Shown here piece by piece: positions 9,926 to 19,518 of a stretch of 64,000 bases of DNA. The DNA is from Argyresthia goedartella (Eukaryota > Arthropoda > Insecta > Lepidoptera > Argyresthiidae). The notes beneath the pieces were generated by a model. The model had not been told where the DNA came from and searched no databases. It saw only the letters and a list, made by a program, of their open reading frames with translations. Position 1 is the stretch's first letter; each line of letters begins with the position of its first letter. The stretch lies in assembly GCA_949825045.1 (NCBI GenBank), contig OX463820.1, positions 9,312,501 to 9,376,500 of the forward strand. Reading direction: 5' to 3'. Position numbers and translations under genes: made by a program.

Positions 9926-12657
9926 GTTTAGATTATCCATCGATGATTTTCTTTAACTACCGTGTGATATTTTTAACAACCATCAATTATGCTCGATTAG
10001 CTTAGTTTGGTTAAGGTGTCGGCTCAGGGTCAGACCTAAGCGGAGATGGTGGGACTACCTCGAGAAAGAAATATTCGGCACAGCTGAGCCGCACCCTTTC
10101 CTTTCTCGATGGCGTCTTTATTCAAATCACGTCCACTATGAAACATAGCCCCGATTTTCATACAGATGCATCTACATTTTTCTTGTGTTTTCATTTTGTG
10201 ACACATCCCCTCCATTGTGAAGTAAAATACTCAAACGTGTAGACAGTAAAAATGAAATATTGTTTAAATGTTTTATACTTTGTTTCTTGGTAATAATACG
10301 AGAACATATTTATAATATACTGGAAATAAATAGAATCCGTTTTTTATCTGGAGTTTAAATTGGTGTAGATAATATGGTTAGGTATTTTTAGAACCAACTT
10401 ATAAAAACAATAACACTTAACTTAGCTTCTAATCAGCAAAGCGGCCGAATGTCATGTTTCTTTAGGAATTTGACATTAACACTCTTAATAGCCCAATAAT
10501 AATAATAATATGGCTATAAAAAGCTAAATTGTCATGGCGGCCAGCCACATTAATGTTTTTTTTTACTCAGCCAGTCAACCAATCAAGTGTGAGATGCAAG
10601 AGAGAATGTACGTTTATCCTCTAATCCGGTCAGTATTTCCAGTAATAAAAAAGAATAGTGGGTAGTAGTGATTATTTTATAAAAATAAATTTAAATATTA
10701 TTCCAAGTCCATACTAGGTGTACATGCGCGAGTGGGCGGTAGGTAATTAAAATTTATTGCAAGTCCGTACATACGCGAGTGGACAGGTTTCGCGCGTTTC
10801 AAATTTATATGGAAAAATGACATTCTGGCGCTGATTAGAAGAAGAAGAAGCTAATTAGAAACAAAGCCTTTGGGCCGGGCGATTCTTGGGGCTGATTGTT
10901 TGTGTTATTAATTTGTTTAATTAATTATGATTTAGGATGTGAAGACGCTTTGTGTAGATTCTTGATATTTGATTTTATTCTATTTTAATTTGTTTGACAT
11001 TAATATAGTATGACTGTAAAAGTTGAAATAAAATAGACGGATAACACTTAATACTCGCGAAGATGTGTACATCAATATGCTTTCAATTCACGAAGCTCGC
11101 AGAGAAATTAATCCCTAAACTCACCTCAAATGTAATGTAATATGTAAATACCTGCTTGCATGTTTAATCACTGAACCTAATTTATGAAATAACCGAAGCA
11201 CACGCCTCACGGGAGGTTCAAGATCAGTCAAATCGCGACCCACATTCGTACTCAAAACTTCCACACATATGTTGCTACTTCATTTACTGATTGGAGTGCG
11301 CAAATAGTGTAGGGACACAGCATCACAGCTCCAGAGGGTTCACTCAGATTGACAGAATTATGCCTTGTAGCAGTTTTGTATAGCAAGTTTTGTCTCCTAT
11401 AGAAAGAAGAAAACGCTTTAACCCTATTTTGTTGTTTCGTTGTCTATTCGTTTGTTTGTTTGTTTGTTAATTATTTGTCAAGGGACATGAAGATGAAATT
11501 GATATCATAAAACAATTGAAATTATTAAAACTCAAAACGAGATAACTAACTCAGGCGCCGAAACATTATTCTCGAAATCGTGATGTTAAATCAGCTCAAT
11601 CAGTCAATAAAGTCAAAGTCATGAGATATCTACAAATATTCTGAATATACCTTTTTTTGCCTGTTCTCTACACTGGACCACTGTGGGAGAAAGAACAGGC
11701 AACTAAGCGTCGTATGCGTGAAAGTTCGTGCGTACCCCACAGTGGGCTTCCTCCAGCAAATCTGTGACTCTGTAGTGTTTACCGGAATCCGTGCAGACAA
11801 TTAGCCGTGTACGCGATTAAACACCGCACACAGGTGTCGACATGACATGCTGAGTGGTTATTGCGTGGGGTGAAGTGAACTACGCATCGGTAAACGGTTA
11901 AATGTAATTGCGGGATGAGGATGCGGCTTAGTGATTTTGATTTGGCTTCGCGGTTGTCAGTTTAATAGTTAATTGATTATGCTTTCAAGAAAGCATCCTA
12001 TCATTTCCTTTAATTATTTCAATCGCTGGTTTTCCTGGATACTTTGCATGCGGTCTTTAAAACTATGATGGATGCAAACTTTATACGATATTCATTCATA
12101 AGGTCATTCTAACAAAATCGGGGTCCACAAATATGTGCAGGTAACCCCAATATTCCGATATCATGTACGTAATATCGTAATAACCATTGCCTTGCGTTTG
12201 TTTCGTACCAAAGTCAAGTGCAGAAGCTAAACGCATTGTCTCAATTGCATTCAGGCACGTCTCCCTGTCTCTTTCAGTAGACTCATTGTGTGAGGGAACA
12301 ATCGCCGAAATGTGCATTCAAGAATTATCTCGGTGAAGCGTCGTGTCGTGCCGTGAGGGACACGGCGCGGGCACAGGAAGTAACAGGCACAGACTGGACA
12401 CTTTGGGCGAGACGGTTTGCTGTAGTTAGAGACCTGAGTCGTTGATGTGCGAAGTAGCTGACGATATTACTTGGCCAGCCCATCTTATTTCGTTTCTTTC
12501 ACATTTTTCTCAGAATATGATTTTTCGCGGTTGCTTTGTGCCTTTTGACCACTCACATATCATCCCATATGATAGGCAATAATAAAGACGCCTCTCGCGC
12601 GACAACCCGATACTGATGTATATTGCGTTTTGCAGACTATATTTATTTATATAATAT
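9926..12657. other. Unassigned sequence with small duplications
   Basis: No gene is recognisable over 2.7 kb. There is a (TAA)n run near 10497, a diverged direct duplication at 10690-10733 and 10747-10787, a GTTT microsatellite near 11450 and a GACCACTGTGGGAGA word at 11675 that recurs at 45909. Clusters of TAATTA-like words near 10915 are compatible with regulatory DNA but prove nothing. Confidence 0.5.
10690..10787 (+). repeat. Diverged direct duplication of about 45 bp
   Basis: Two adjacent segments share the order TTAAA..TATT..CAAGTCC..TACAT..CGCGAGTGG. They are separated by about 15 bases, which suggests an old tandem duplication. Confidence 0.5.
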
Positions 12658-12852
12658 TGGTTGCGCCGGCCCACACGTAGCATTAGCACCTCGGCGGCAC
12701 ATGAAGTGTGATTTTATAAAACTACGTCCGACATTGTCATCATTTAACAACTTATTATGTAAGCTAGGATTCAAATCAGATAGATAGACAGACTGAGTAT
12801 GCAGTGAAACGCCTATTATTCCGTCTCCCATTAGGTTTCCACACTGTCGGCA
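12658..12852 (+). repeat. Left LTR
   Basis: Starts TG and ends CA. Shares with the right LTR the words CACGTAG, ATTAGCAC, GAAGTGTGATTTTATAA, ACATTGTCAT, CTAGGATTCAAATCA and GAGTATGCAGTGA-like blocks in the same order. Confidence 0.6.
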
Positions 12853-13727
12853 AAGTGATTACCCCGACAGTGAACATCGGGCAACCGACGGTAATATATT
12901 CGTGTACATGGTGAAAGAAGCTAGATTCGCCAACACAAATATTTCCAAAATAGAGACTCAGGCGCCAAGAAGACTGCATCATCAAGTTGCCTTCAGTCGC
13001 ATATCCCAAGCCAACGACGCAGCAGTGGAAAATACGTAGCACACCACCAACCCCATGACATCAACTATGGACCGCAGGGCAATTATTGGTTGAAAGCGAG
13101 TTATGAAGACATCAAGATCCAGAATTGCGGCATTAAGAGTTAAGAGTAAAGGAATAGTGCCAAGCCAAGCAACGATGACGGCACTACAGCAGAGCAATAC
13201 TACGTTCCAACGTCTAGTTATAGCAAGAAGCGGTCAAGAAACCTCATCGCCATGACAGAGCACGGTAACTAGCGCATGGAGAGGTCTTTCCATGAAAACT
13301 GGCCCTTTTCCCCAATCGATGAACTAACCGACGAAATTGAGAACATCATACATAATCAACCCCCAAATGAATGAGGAACAGAATATGGAGGAGAACCACG
13401 CAATCGACCTCGCAGCCTAGATAAAGTTAGAACTAAACTAGAAGAACAATGTACATACATACATATATCGTCGATTGGGGAACGCGAAGTCAAGTCAGCT
13501 GATATCTATATTCCTGACCTTGTACGCAAGAAACATGATTTCAAGAGTAAGCAAATGGACTGACATTGTCTACGAAGTATAACTGCAAATGCTGCAAAAA
13601 ATGAAGATTGTATGATGAAGACCAATACGTGTCAGAGCAGAGAGAGCGTCATCGAAGTGTCACGTCTTGTAGAATATTGTGTTTTTATTATGCTTAGTAT
13701 TTTTGGAGTATTTTATTTTTATTTTTG

Positions 13728-13744
13728 TAAAGGGGGGGGGGGAG
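13728..13744 (+). promoter_or_regulatory. Polypurine tract of the LTR element
   Basis: An unbroken A3-G run ending GAG directly upstream of the right LTR is where plus-strand DNA synthesis would start in an LTR retroelement. Its strand also fixes the orientation as plus. Confidence 0.6.
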
Positions 13745-13748
13745 TATC

Positions 13749-14092
13749 TGTGCCCCCCACGTAGTTTATTAGCACGTCGGTGACACAGGAAGTGTGATTT
13801 TATAATATCATATCTTACATTGTCATAATTTATCAACTTACCTCCTTATTCATAAAACTTATCAAACGATAGCTAAAATGTGCTTTTCCCTTTCTCACTA
13901 ACACAAATTTTAAAGTGACAGACAAAAACAAACGAATTATAACGGCATTATAGTTAAAATAGGTTTATTAGACGTTTATGAATAAGGCGGTTAGTATTTA
14001 AACTAGGATTCAAATCAAATACATAGACATAAACTGAGCAGGCAGTGACAAGCCCTTTATTGCATCTGCCTTAAGTTGCCGCAAGGTGGGCA
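13749..14092 (+). repeat. Right LTR, interrupted by a MITE
   Basis: Begins TGTGCC and ends GGGCA. It matches the left LTR on both sides of 13841-13990. Without that insert and one TTA it is about 191 bp, close to the 195 bp of its partner. Confidence 0.6.
13841..13990. mobile_element. 150-bp MITE with TTA target duplication (PIF/Harbinger-like)
   Basis: Ends are inverted: CCTCCTTATTCATAA at the left and the complement of CCGCCTTATTCATAA at the right. It is flanked by TTA at 13838-13840 and 13991-13993, and the left LTR lacks it. A three-base TTA/TAA duplication is typical of PIF/Harbinger transposition. No coding capacity. Confidence 0.7.
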
Positions 14093-14546
14093 AATCGTTA
14101 GTCTAGAAATGCAACATACACAAGAGTCCGGCACTCTCGAGTTGTATCGCTCGAGAGTATACAGCCATTATATATTTCTATTCAAAATTGTGTCAATGTT
14201 AAACATAAACATTTTGCCAACCCTTTAGTGTAATTTTTGCAAAAAAGGCACACCTGGAATGCCACATCCAAGAAGCATACTTCTCCAATCCTTTCACATT
14301 CGCTCACCTTGAAAGGGCACACAGAAAGTCTTATTTCCATTCAAAGTGCGTGCATCGGCCTCTGTGCATAAATAAATTGATCGTGGGTATATTCTTTAGT
14401 GTAACATATTAAACTGAGGTAGACTTTCTGGGTCTGGACTGAAAACAAGCGTCACAGGCCTTTCTGTGACATTATGCTGAGTCTGAGCTCTTTTACTGTC
14501 GTAGCTTGTGCACACGGCAGCTAAACCACTCACAACTTGTCGGTAC
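14093..14546. other. Unassigned sequence with a short palindrome
   Basis: ACTCTCGAG..CTCGAGAGT at about 14134-14159 forms a nine-base stem. Nothing else is recognised. Confidence 0.45.
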
Positions 14547-14950
14547 TTTTTAGGGTTCCGTACTCAACGGGTAAGAACGGAACCCTATTACTAAGACTTC
14601 GCTGTCCGTCCGTCTGTCACCAGGCTGTATCTCAAGAACCTAGCTAGCTAGAGAGTTGAAATTTTCACAGATTATGTATTTCTGTTGTCGCTATAACAAC
14701 AAATAATAAAAACAGGATAAAAGAAATATTTAAGGGGGCTCCCATACAACAATTCTTTCAATACCACATACAAACTTATGGATGCATCTGGTTACGTACC
14801 TGGAGTGTGAAAGTAACCGCACCAATAACTTTGTAAACAATATTTTGCTGTGTAAAATCCAAACTATTCACTCCACACCATCGCTTCCATTGAACGGCGG
14901 TACGGAACCCTTCGTGCGCGATTTAGACTCGCACTTGACCGTTTTTTTTT
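14547..14950 (+). mobile_element. GGGTTCCGTA-type lepidopteran element, copy 1
   Basis: Starts TAGGGTTCCGTAC with a local inverse ACGGAACCCTATTACTAAG, followed by GTCCGTCCGTCTGTCACCAG, GTTGAAATTTTCACAGAT, GGGGGCTCCCATACAAC, and ends GTACGGAACCCTTCGTGCGC and a T-rich tail. This is one of the commonest interspersed repeats in Lepidoptera as I know it. A near-identical copy in the same orientation is at 63395-63804. No coding capacity; class uncertain. Confidence 0.8.
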
Positions 14951-15580
14951 AATGATACCTTTTTATACTCTGGTAGTTTTGATTTTATGTATTTACGTAA
15001 TTGTCTGTCTGTGTTTGTGCTCATACAGCAAATAAATGTTCGAGACGGTTGAGTGGTCTGCCCAGGCCCCTATTCTCTTTCTCAGTATGTCTGCAAATCG
15101 TACGATACAATTCATTTGTCGCAGGATACTTAGAGCAAGCTAAAAAGTGGCACGAAACAAGCTCAGAAGCAATGTCTCCGAAACATATGAATAGAGTCCG
15201 ATAGTAGACATCAGCTAGCACAATACGGCTAATTGTTATATTTTAAACAAAGACTGTACAAATATGCACCGAGAACAGTGTTCCCTAGCTGCGTATTTGC
15301 CAACTCGGTTCTATCAAATGGCCATGGAAATGTAGTTTAGCTGACAAGCTAAATAAATTAAACTAAATTCCCATGGATATGCGTACAATTAGTGCACACA
15401 CATTATTTTTCTTCATTTTGAATCGATAGTTCGATGGTTCTCCCACCTTTTTGGCAGCCGCGAAACATAGTTTAAATACCACACGGCCACGTTAAGTGCG
15501 CTACTGGCTGACAGGCAATAACCATGGAGTGCTTGACCGTCTAACTTCACCGTATTGTATTTAAGTTGTATTTAAACTGT
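14951..15580. other. Unassigned sequence
   Basis: No gene or repeat recognised. The open frames on both strands near 15001-15221 overlap each other and show no motif. Confidence 0.45.
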
Positions 15581-15582
15581 AT

Positions 15583-15810
15583 TCAGGGGCTGTCAAAATT
15601 GTGGTATACTTATATAATTCTTTTGGTTTTAGTTGAAAAATGCATTTGTTTGAGTAATACGTGTCAACCATACGTGTGAGAGAGAGCTCCGCGCTTCAAA
15701 ATGCGTTTGCGAGAGACACACGTGTGGCTGTGTGTCTCTCGCAAACGCATTTTTCAGCTTAAACCAAAAGCCCTGTACACCACAATTTTGATAGCCGCTA
15801 TACTGTTGGT
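15583..15810. mobile_element. Foldback element with a perfect inner hairpin
   Basis: Outer arms are inverted: GCTGTCAAAATTGTGGTATAC with TTTTGGTTTTAGTTGAAAAA at 15588-15640, against the inverse of GAAAAATGC, CTTAAACCAAAAG and ACCACAATTTTGATAGC at 15745-15795. Inside lies a perfect 24-bp stem (15698-15721 with 15730-15753) and an eight-base loop. The shape is that of a MITE; no second copy was noticed in the window. Confidence 0.55.
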
Positions 15811-15837
15811 GCCGCTAAATATTAAAAGCTCGTGTTT

Positions 15838-15960
15838 AAACGATTACCAAAAAATTCGAAAATTTACTACCAATAAATTCGAAATGACTGCCAGAATTAG
15901 TAAATGACTACCAAATTGTGTTTGGATAAATAATCACCAAACTATCTCGAACATACTGAC
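15838..15960. repeat. Degenerate ACCAAA minisatellite
   Basis: Repeated words CGATTACCAAAAAATTCG, TTACTACCAATAAATTCG, AATGACTACCAAATTG and AATCACCAAACT follow each other about every 20-30 bases. They resemble worn versions of the GATCACCAAAAT unit in family H at 59018 and 60958. Confidence 0.4.
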
Positions 15961-16067
15961 ATTTCCATCACTGTATATCTACGAAGTAGCCATGTTTGTC
16001 AAAACAAACACTAACATATTAACAAAGTATTAACAAAGTAACCAGTAAACGTCACCAGTCAAAATTT

Positions 16068-16218
16068 GTTATACCCAGCCATAAAACTGCTCTATTTAAG
16101 AACAGTATACTCGGCATGACGCCTACCATTTTTAATCATTTGCCCGACGATATACGTAGCATGGACAATATTCTAAAATTCAAGAAAGAACTAAGGAAAC
16201 TACTAATTAATAAGGTAT
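16068..16218 (+). pseudogene. C-terminal end of an older plus-strand LINE ORF2
   Basis: The frame containing HKTALFKNS and FNHLPDDIRS, with KKELRKLL after it, runs open over about 45 codons. This pattern is the C-terminal tail typical of CR1/jockey-type reverse transcriptases. It stops at the 3' tail of a minus-strand LINE at 16219, and the 3' end of what is probably the same old copy resumes at 20243. The rest of the ORF upstream is missing. Confidence 0.65.
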
Positions 16219-16246
16219 CAAAACTCAAAACTCAAAACTCAAAACG
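16219..16246 (-). repeat. 3' terminal (TTTTGAG)n tail of the LINE
   Basis: On the minus strand the element ends in about three and a half TTTTGAG units instead of poly(A). Short tandem tails of this kind are known for CR1-related non-LTR elements and fix the 3' boundary and the strand. Confidence 0.8.
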
Positions 16247-16587
16247 TTTATTCTGTAAATAGGCCACAAGGGCACTTTCACATGTCATTTCATTTCATTT
16301 TTTACAGAACATTTGGTATTATTATCATATTATCAGAAAAAAAAAGTACTTAATTATTGTTTCTGAGAGATGTAAAGAGTCTCAAATGTCATAATAAAAT
16401 AATTAAAATATAAATAACAGAGATGTATAGTCTCTTTAGTCAATAATACAATGATAATAGGAGATGTAAATGGTCCCCACAGTCAAGAGTTGTATAATTA
16501 AATCAATCTTTGGAGGTGTAAAAGGCCTCCAAGTGTCCAGTAAAAGAAACTCTGGCAGTGAGGATGCTCACAATTAATTAGAACAAT
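16247..16587 (-). other. 3' untranslated region of the LINE
   Basis: Non-coding sequence between the TGA of ORF2 and the tandem tail. Repeated GGAGGCCTT/GAGACTCT-type words are visible but nothing further can be assigned. Confidence 0.7.
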
Positions 16588-19518
16588 TCAGTCCCAAGCA
16601 TTTTTATCGTCTATGTACTCTTTTATACTGTAGTAAGCTTTAGAAATAAGCCTTTGCTTGATGTATTTCTTGAACTTATTAATTGATAGATCTGTCAAAG
16701 TGCTTGGGAGTTTATTGTAAAATCTTACACAATTACCCTTGAACGAGTTTTTTATTTTATGGAGCCGAGTAGTGGGCACTGCAAGTTTGTCCTTGTTTCT
16801 AGTATTAAAGTTATGTATATCACAGTTTCTTCGAAAGTTAACAATGTTCTTATGGACATACATAATATTCTCGTAAATATATTGACTATGGACTGTCAAT
16901 ATATTTACTTCTTTAAACTTATTTCTAAGAGAATCTCTATTATTCATTTTATAAATCGCACGAACAGCCCGCTTTTGCAGCACAAAAATAGTATTTATGT
17001 CAGCAGCACTGCCCCAGAGCAGAATACCGTAGGACATAATACTATGAAAATAACTAAAATAAACTAATCTGGCTGTTTTTAAATCTGTCAAGTGACGGAT
17101 TTTCCTGCATGCAAAAGCTGCAGAGCTCAGTCTGTTCGATAGCTTATCAATATGTGGACCCCATTGGAGTTTGGAATCCAACGTTATACCTAGAAACACT
17201 GTGCTGGTTACCAATTCCAATTCCTCATTTTTAATTGTTATACATGTCTGATTATTTTTAACGTTAGTAGTAAGAAACTTAACACATTTAGTCTTTTTCT
17301 CATTTAATAGCAAATTATTAACATTAAACCAATTTACCACTCTTGATATGGTATTGTTCACGTGATCATCAGTAGCGTGTTGGTTTCGCTTTGTTTTAAA
17401 AATAAGTGAGGTGTCATCAGCAAACAGTACCATATCATGACAGTCCCTTTCTAGATAGGGTAAGTCGTTTATATAGATGAGGAATAGGAAGGGTCCCAAT
17501 ATTGAGCCCTGTGGCACGCCCAAAGAAACCAATGATCCTGGTGATCGTTCTCCGTTTACGTCTACCCTTTGTATTCTTCCGTTCAGATAAGATTTTAACA
17601 AATTCAATGACGTGTCTCTAACTCCATAATGATGTAATTTCCTGATCAATGTTTCATGACAAACGCAATCAAAAGCCTTAGATAAGTCACAAAAAATGCC
17701 TAGGGCATCTTGTGACTCTTCCCAGGCATCAAAAATACTTTCAATGAACTGAATTCCGGCATCTGTTGTTGAACGACCGCGAGTGAATCCAAACTGTTTG
17801 TTATGCATTAGCTTATTTGATTCAAAATGATGTAATAGCTGTGATAAGATTAATTTCTCAAAAATTTTACTAAAAGTTGGTAGTATTGATATAGGTCTGA
17901 AATTGGTGGGGTCTTGAGTACTACCTGCTTTGAAGAGGGGAATTATCTTACTTTGTTTCATTAAATCAGGAAATTCACCGCAGTCTATACAATTGTTGAA
18001 AATGACCGCTAGGTCAGGTGCAATTAATTCGATCAGGGATTTAACGACGTGAACAGAGAGTCCCCAAAGATCATTCGTTTTCTTAACATTTATCAATTTA
18101 AATGCCTTTACGACATCTGAACTTGTGACGTGCTTAAAATTCAAGTATGAAGCACACTCTGAGACATTATCTTTTAATATTGCAACAGCAGACAAAGGTG
18201 ACGAATTTAAATACTTAGTCGTGGAAGCCGGTGCATTAGTAAAAAACGATTCAAATTCAGTTGCAACTTCTAAGCTAGAACTCGTAAGCTGACCATTGAT
18301 TTTTAGTTCGTAATCGTGACTCGCTTTTTTACTACGACCGGCCTCCTCATTAATTATTTTCCAAGTCGTTTTTATAACATCGGAACTATTCTTAATTTTA
18401 CTACTCAGAAAATTACGTTTAGCTGTATGACAGTCTAATTTAAATTGTTTGGAGAACTGTTTGACTTGTTCTTTAAATTCGTCACTCATGTTGAACCGTC
18501 GTTCCTCATACAATGCATACAATGCTTGCCTGCGTTTATGCAACTCTGCAGTAGCCCACGTACTAAAGTCGTTTGAACCACTAACCACAACCGATTTTGA
18601 AGTGAATATCGCGCTGTACTGTTTCATAAAGGTTTCAAAGAATAAGTTATACATTATATTAGGAGACTGTTCAGCAGCCAAAAACGGTAGTTCCTGGGCT
18701 AAAGAGTATCTCATTATTTCTAACCGGTCAGCAGTTATTGGCACAAACGAAATTTTCTTTTTAATGACAGGTTCTCTAATAGAATCAAATTGAAATAATT
18801 GACCTAAATGATCTGAATCCAATTCACTGATAACACTTTTACTGATTGGAATAACATCAGTAAAAATGTTGTCAATGCATGTAGCACTAGTAGCAGTCAC
18901 TCTTGTTGGCTCCATAAATAAATGGCTAAGCCTAAATGATGAGAAAAGATTTATTAATCTAACGCTGAGAGTAGTTCTTTCTAACAGATTAACATTAAAG
19001 TCACCACATATAATTAATCGTTTCTTACTGTGTGATGAAATAGTTAGGACGGATTCCATTATTTTCTCGAACATTTCAAAGTCGCTCAAGGGTGGCCTAT
19101 AGACACATATAACGATGAACTGTTCTAATTCCACAGCTGCAAGTTCTATAGTTCGTTCAACAGATAAGGAAACAATGTCCTTACGTTCCTTGAATTTCAT
19201 ATGATTGTTTAGTATGATTAATGCCCCACCATGTATTGAATTAAGTCTGGTGAACGAACTACCAACCTGGTGATCTTTAAAGCTAAACATAATTTCATTA
19301 ATAGTTAACCAGTGCTCTGTTATGCACAAAATGTCAATTTTATTACAATTTAAAAATAACTCTATTTGTAGATCTTTGCCTCTAATACATTGAATATTCT
19401 GATGAACCAGGCTTATATACTTAGCATGTGAGCTTCCCTTATTCTTAGGGTTTTCTAATATACTAGAACATATGTTGCCAGAGCCTGGGTCCTCTGTTGT
19501 CCTATGAACTAATTTAAA
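16588..19518 (-). CDS. LINE ORF2: apurinic-type endonuclease and reverse transcriptase
   Basis: Encodes the enzyme that nicks target DNA and copies the element RNA. Numbering from the TTG codon at 19329: the N-terminal endonuclease has the catalytic Glu in TEHW (4-7), GDFN (109-112) and SDH (172-174). A further conserved Asn motif, HQNIQ, lies upstream of that point. Reverse transcriptase runs from about 460 to 720 with FRPIS, DLSKAFD (548-554), GVPQGS (604-609), the catalytic FADD (636-639) and the FLG..LD block. The C-terminal 190 residues are the usual basic tail ending before TGA at 16588. The frame is open back to 19527 without any ATG; the first ATG (19290) lies after the catalytic Glu. 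I therefore start the feature at the slippery heptamer, in the -1 frame from ORF1. No lesions are seen. Confidence 0.9.
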   Translation of the reverse strand, partial: FKLVHRTTEDPGSGNICSSILENPKNKGSSHAKYISLVHQNIQCIRGKDLQIELFLNCNKIDILCITEHWLTINEIMFSFKDHQVGSSFTRLNSIHGGALIILNNHMKFKERKDIVSLSVERTIELAAVELEQFIVICVYRPPLSDFEMFEKIMESVLTISSHSKKRLIICGDFNVNLLERTTLSVRLINLFSSFRLSHLFMEPTRVTATSATCIDNIFTDVIPISKSVISELDSDHLGQLFQFDSIREPVIKKKISFVPITADRLEIMRYSLAQELPFLAAEQSPNIMYNLFFETFMKQYSAIFTSKSVVVSGSNDFSTWATAELHKRRQALYALYEERRFNMSDEFKEQVKQFSKQFKLDCHTAKRNFLSSKIKNSSDVIKTTWKIINEEAGRSKKASHDYELKINGQLTSSSLEVATEFESFFTNAPASTTKYLNSSPLSAVAILKDNVSECASYLNFKHVTSSDVVKAFKLINVKKTNDLWGLSVHVVKSLIELIAPDLAVIFNNCIDCGEFPDLMKQSKIIPLFKAGSTQDPTNFRPISILPTFSKIFEKLILSQLLHHFESNKLMHNKQFGFTRGRSTTDAGIQFIESIFDAWEESQDALGIFCDLSKAFDCVCHETLIRKLHHYGVRDTSLNLLKSYLNGRIQRVDVNGERSPGSLVSLGVPQGSILGPFLFLIYINDLPYLERDCHDMVLFADDTSLIFKTKRNQHATDDHVNNTISRVVNWFNVNNLLLNEKKTKCVKFLTTNVKNNQTCITIKNEELELVTSTVFLGITLDSKLQWGPHIDKLSNRLSSAAFACRKIRHLTDLKTARLVYFSYFHSIMSYGILLWGSAADINTIFVLQKRAVRAIYKMNNRDSLRNKFKEVNILTVHSQYIYENIMYVHKNIVNFRRNCDIHNFNTRNKDKLAVPTTRLHKIKNSFKGNCVRFYNKLPSTLTDLSINKFKKYIKQRLISKAYYSIKEYIDDKNAWD

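Larger units (their letters stand above)
12658..14092 (+). mobile_element. Small LTR retroelement, non-autonomous or decayed (possibly Bel/Pao-like)
   Basis: Two related direct repeats of about 195 and 191 bp (the second after removing an inserted MITE) enclose 896 bp. A polypurine tract AAAGGGGGGGGG..AG lies immediately before the right repeat. The interior has no long open frame, only short peptides without motifs, so this is either a LARD/TRIM-like non-autonomous element or a heavily decayed one. The G-rich tract followed by AGTAT resembles Bel/Pao elements, but that assignment is weak. No clear target duplication could be matched at the outer ends. Confidence 0.6.

Noticed and set aside
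15698..15753. A miRNA gene at the perfect hairpin
   Set aside because: Animal miRNA precursors carry bulges and mismatches; a perfect 24-bp stem inside a larger inverted repeat is better explained as a MITE.
16759..17067. Plus-strand open frames opposite the LINE ORF2 (also 18449-18793 and 18866-19102)
   Set aside because: Antisense shadows of a strongly supported coding frame.
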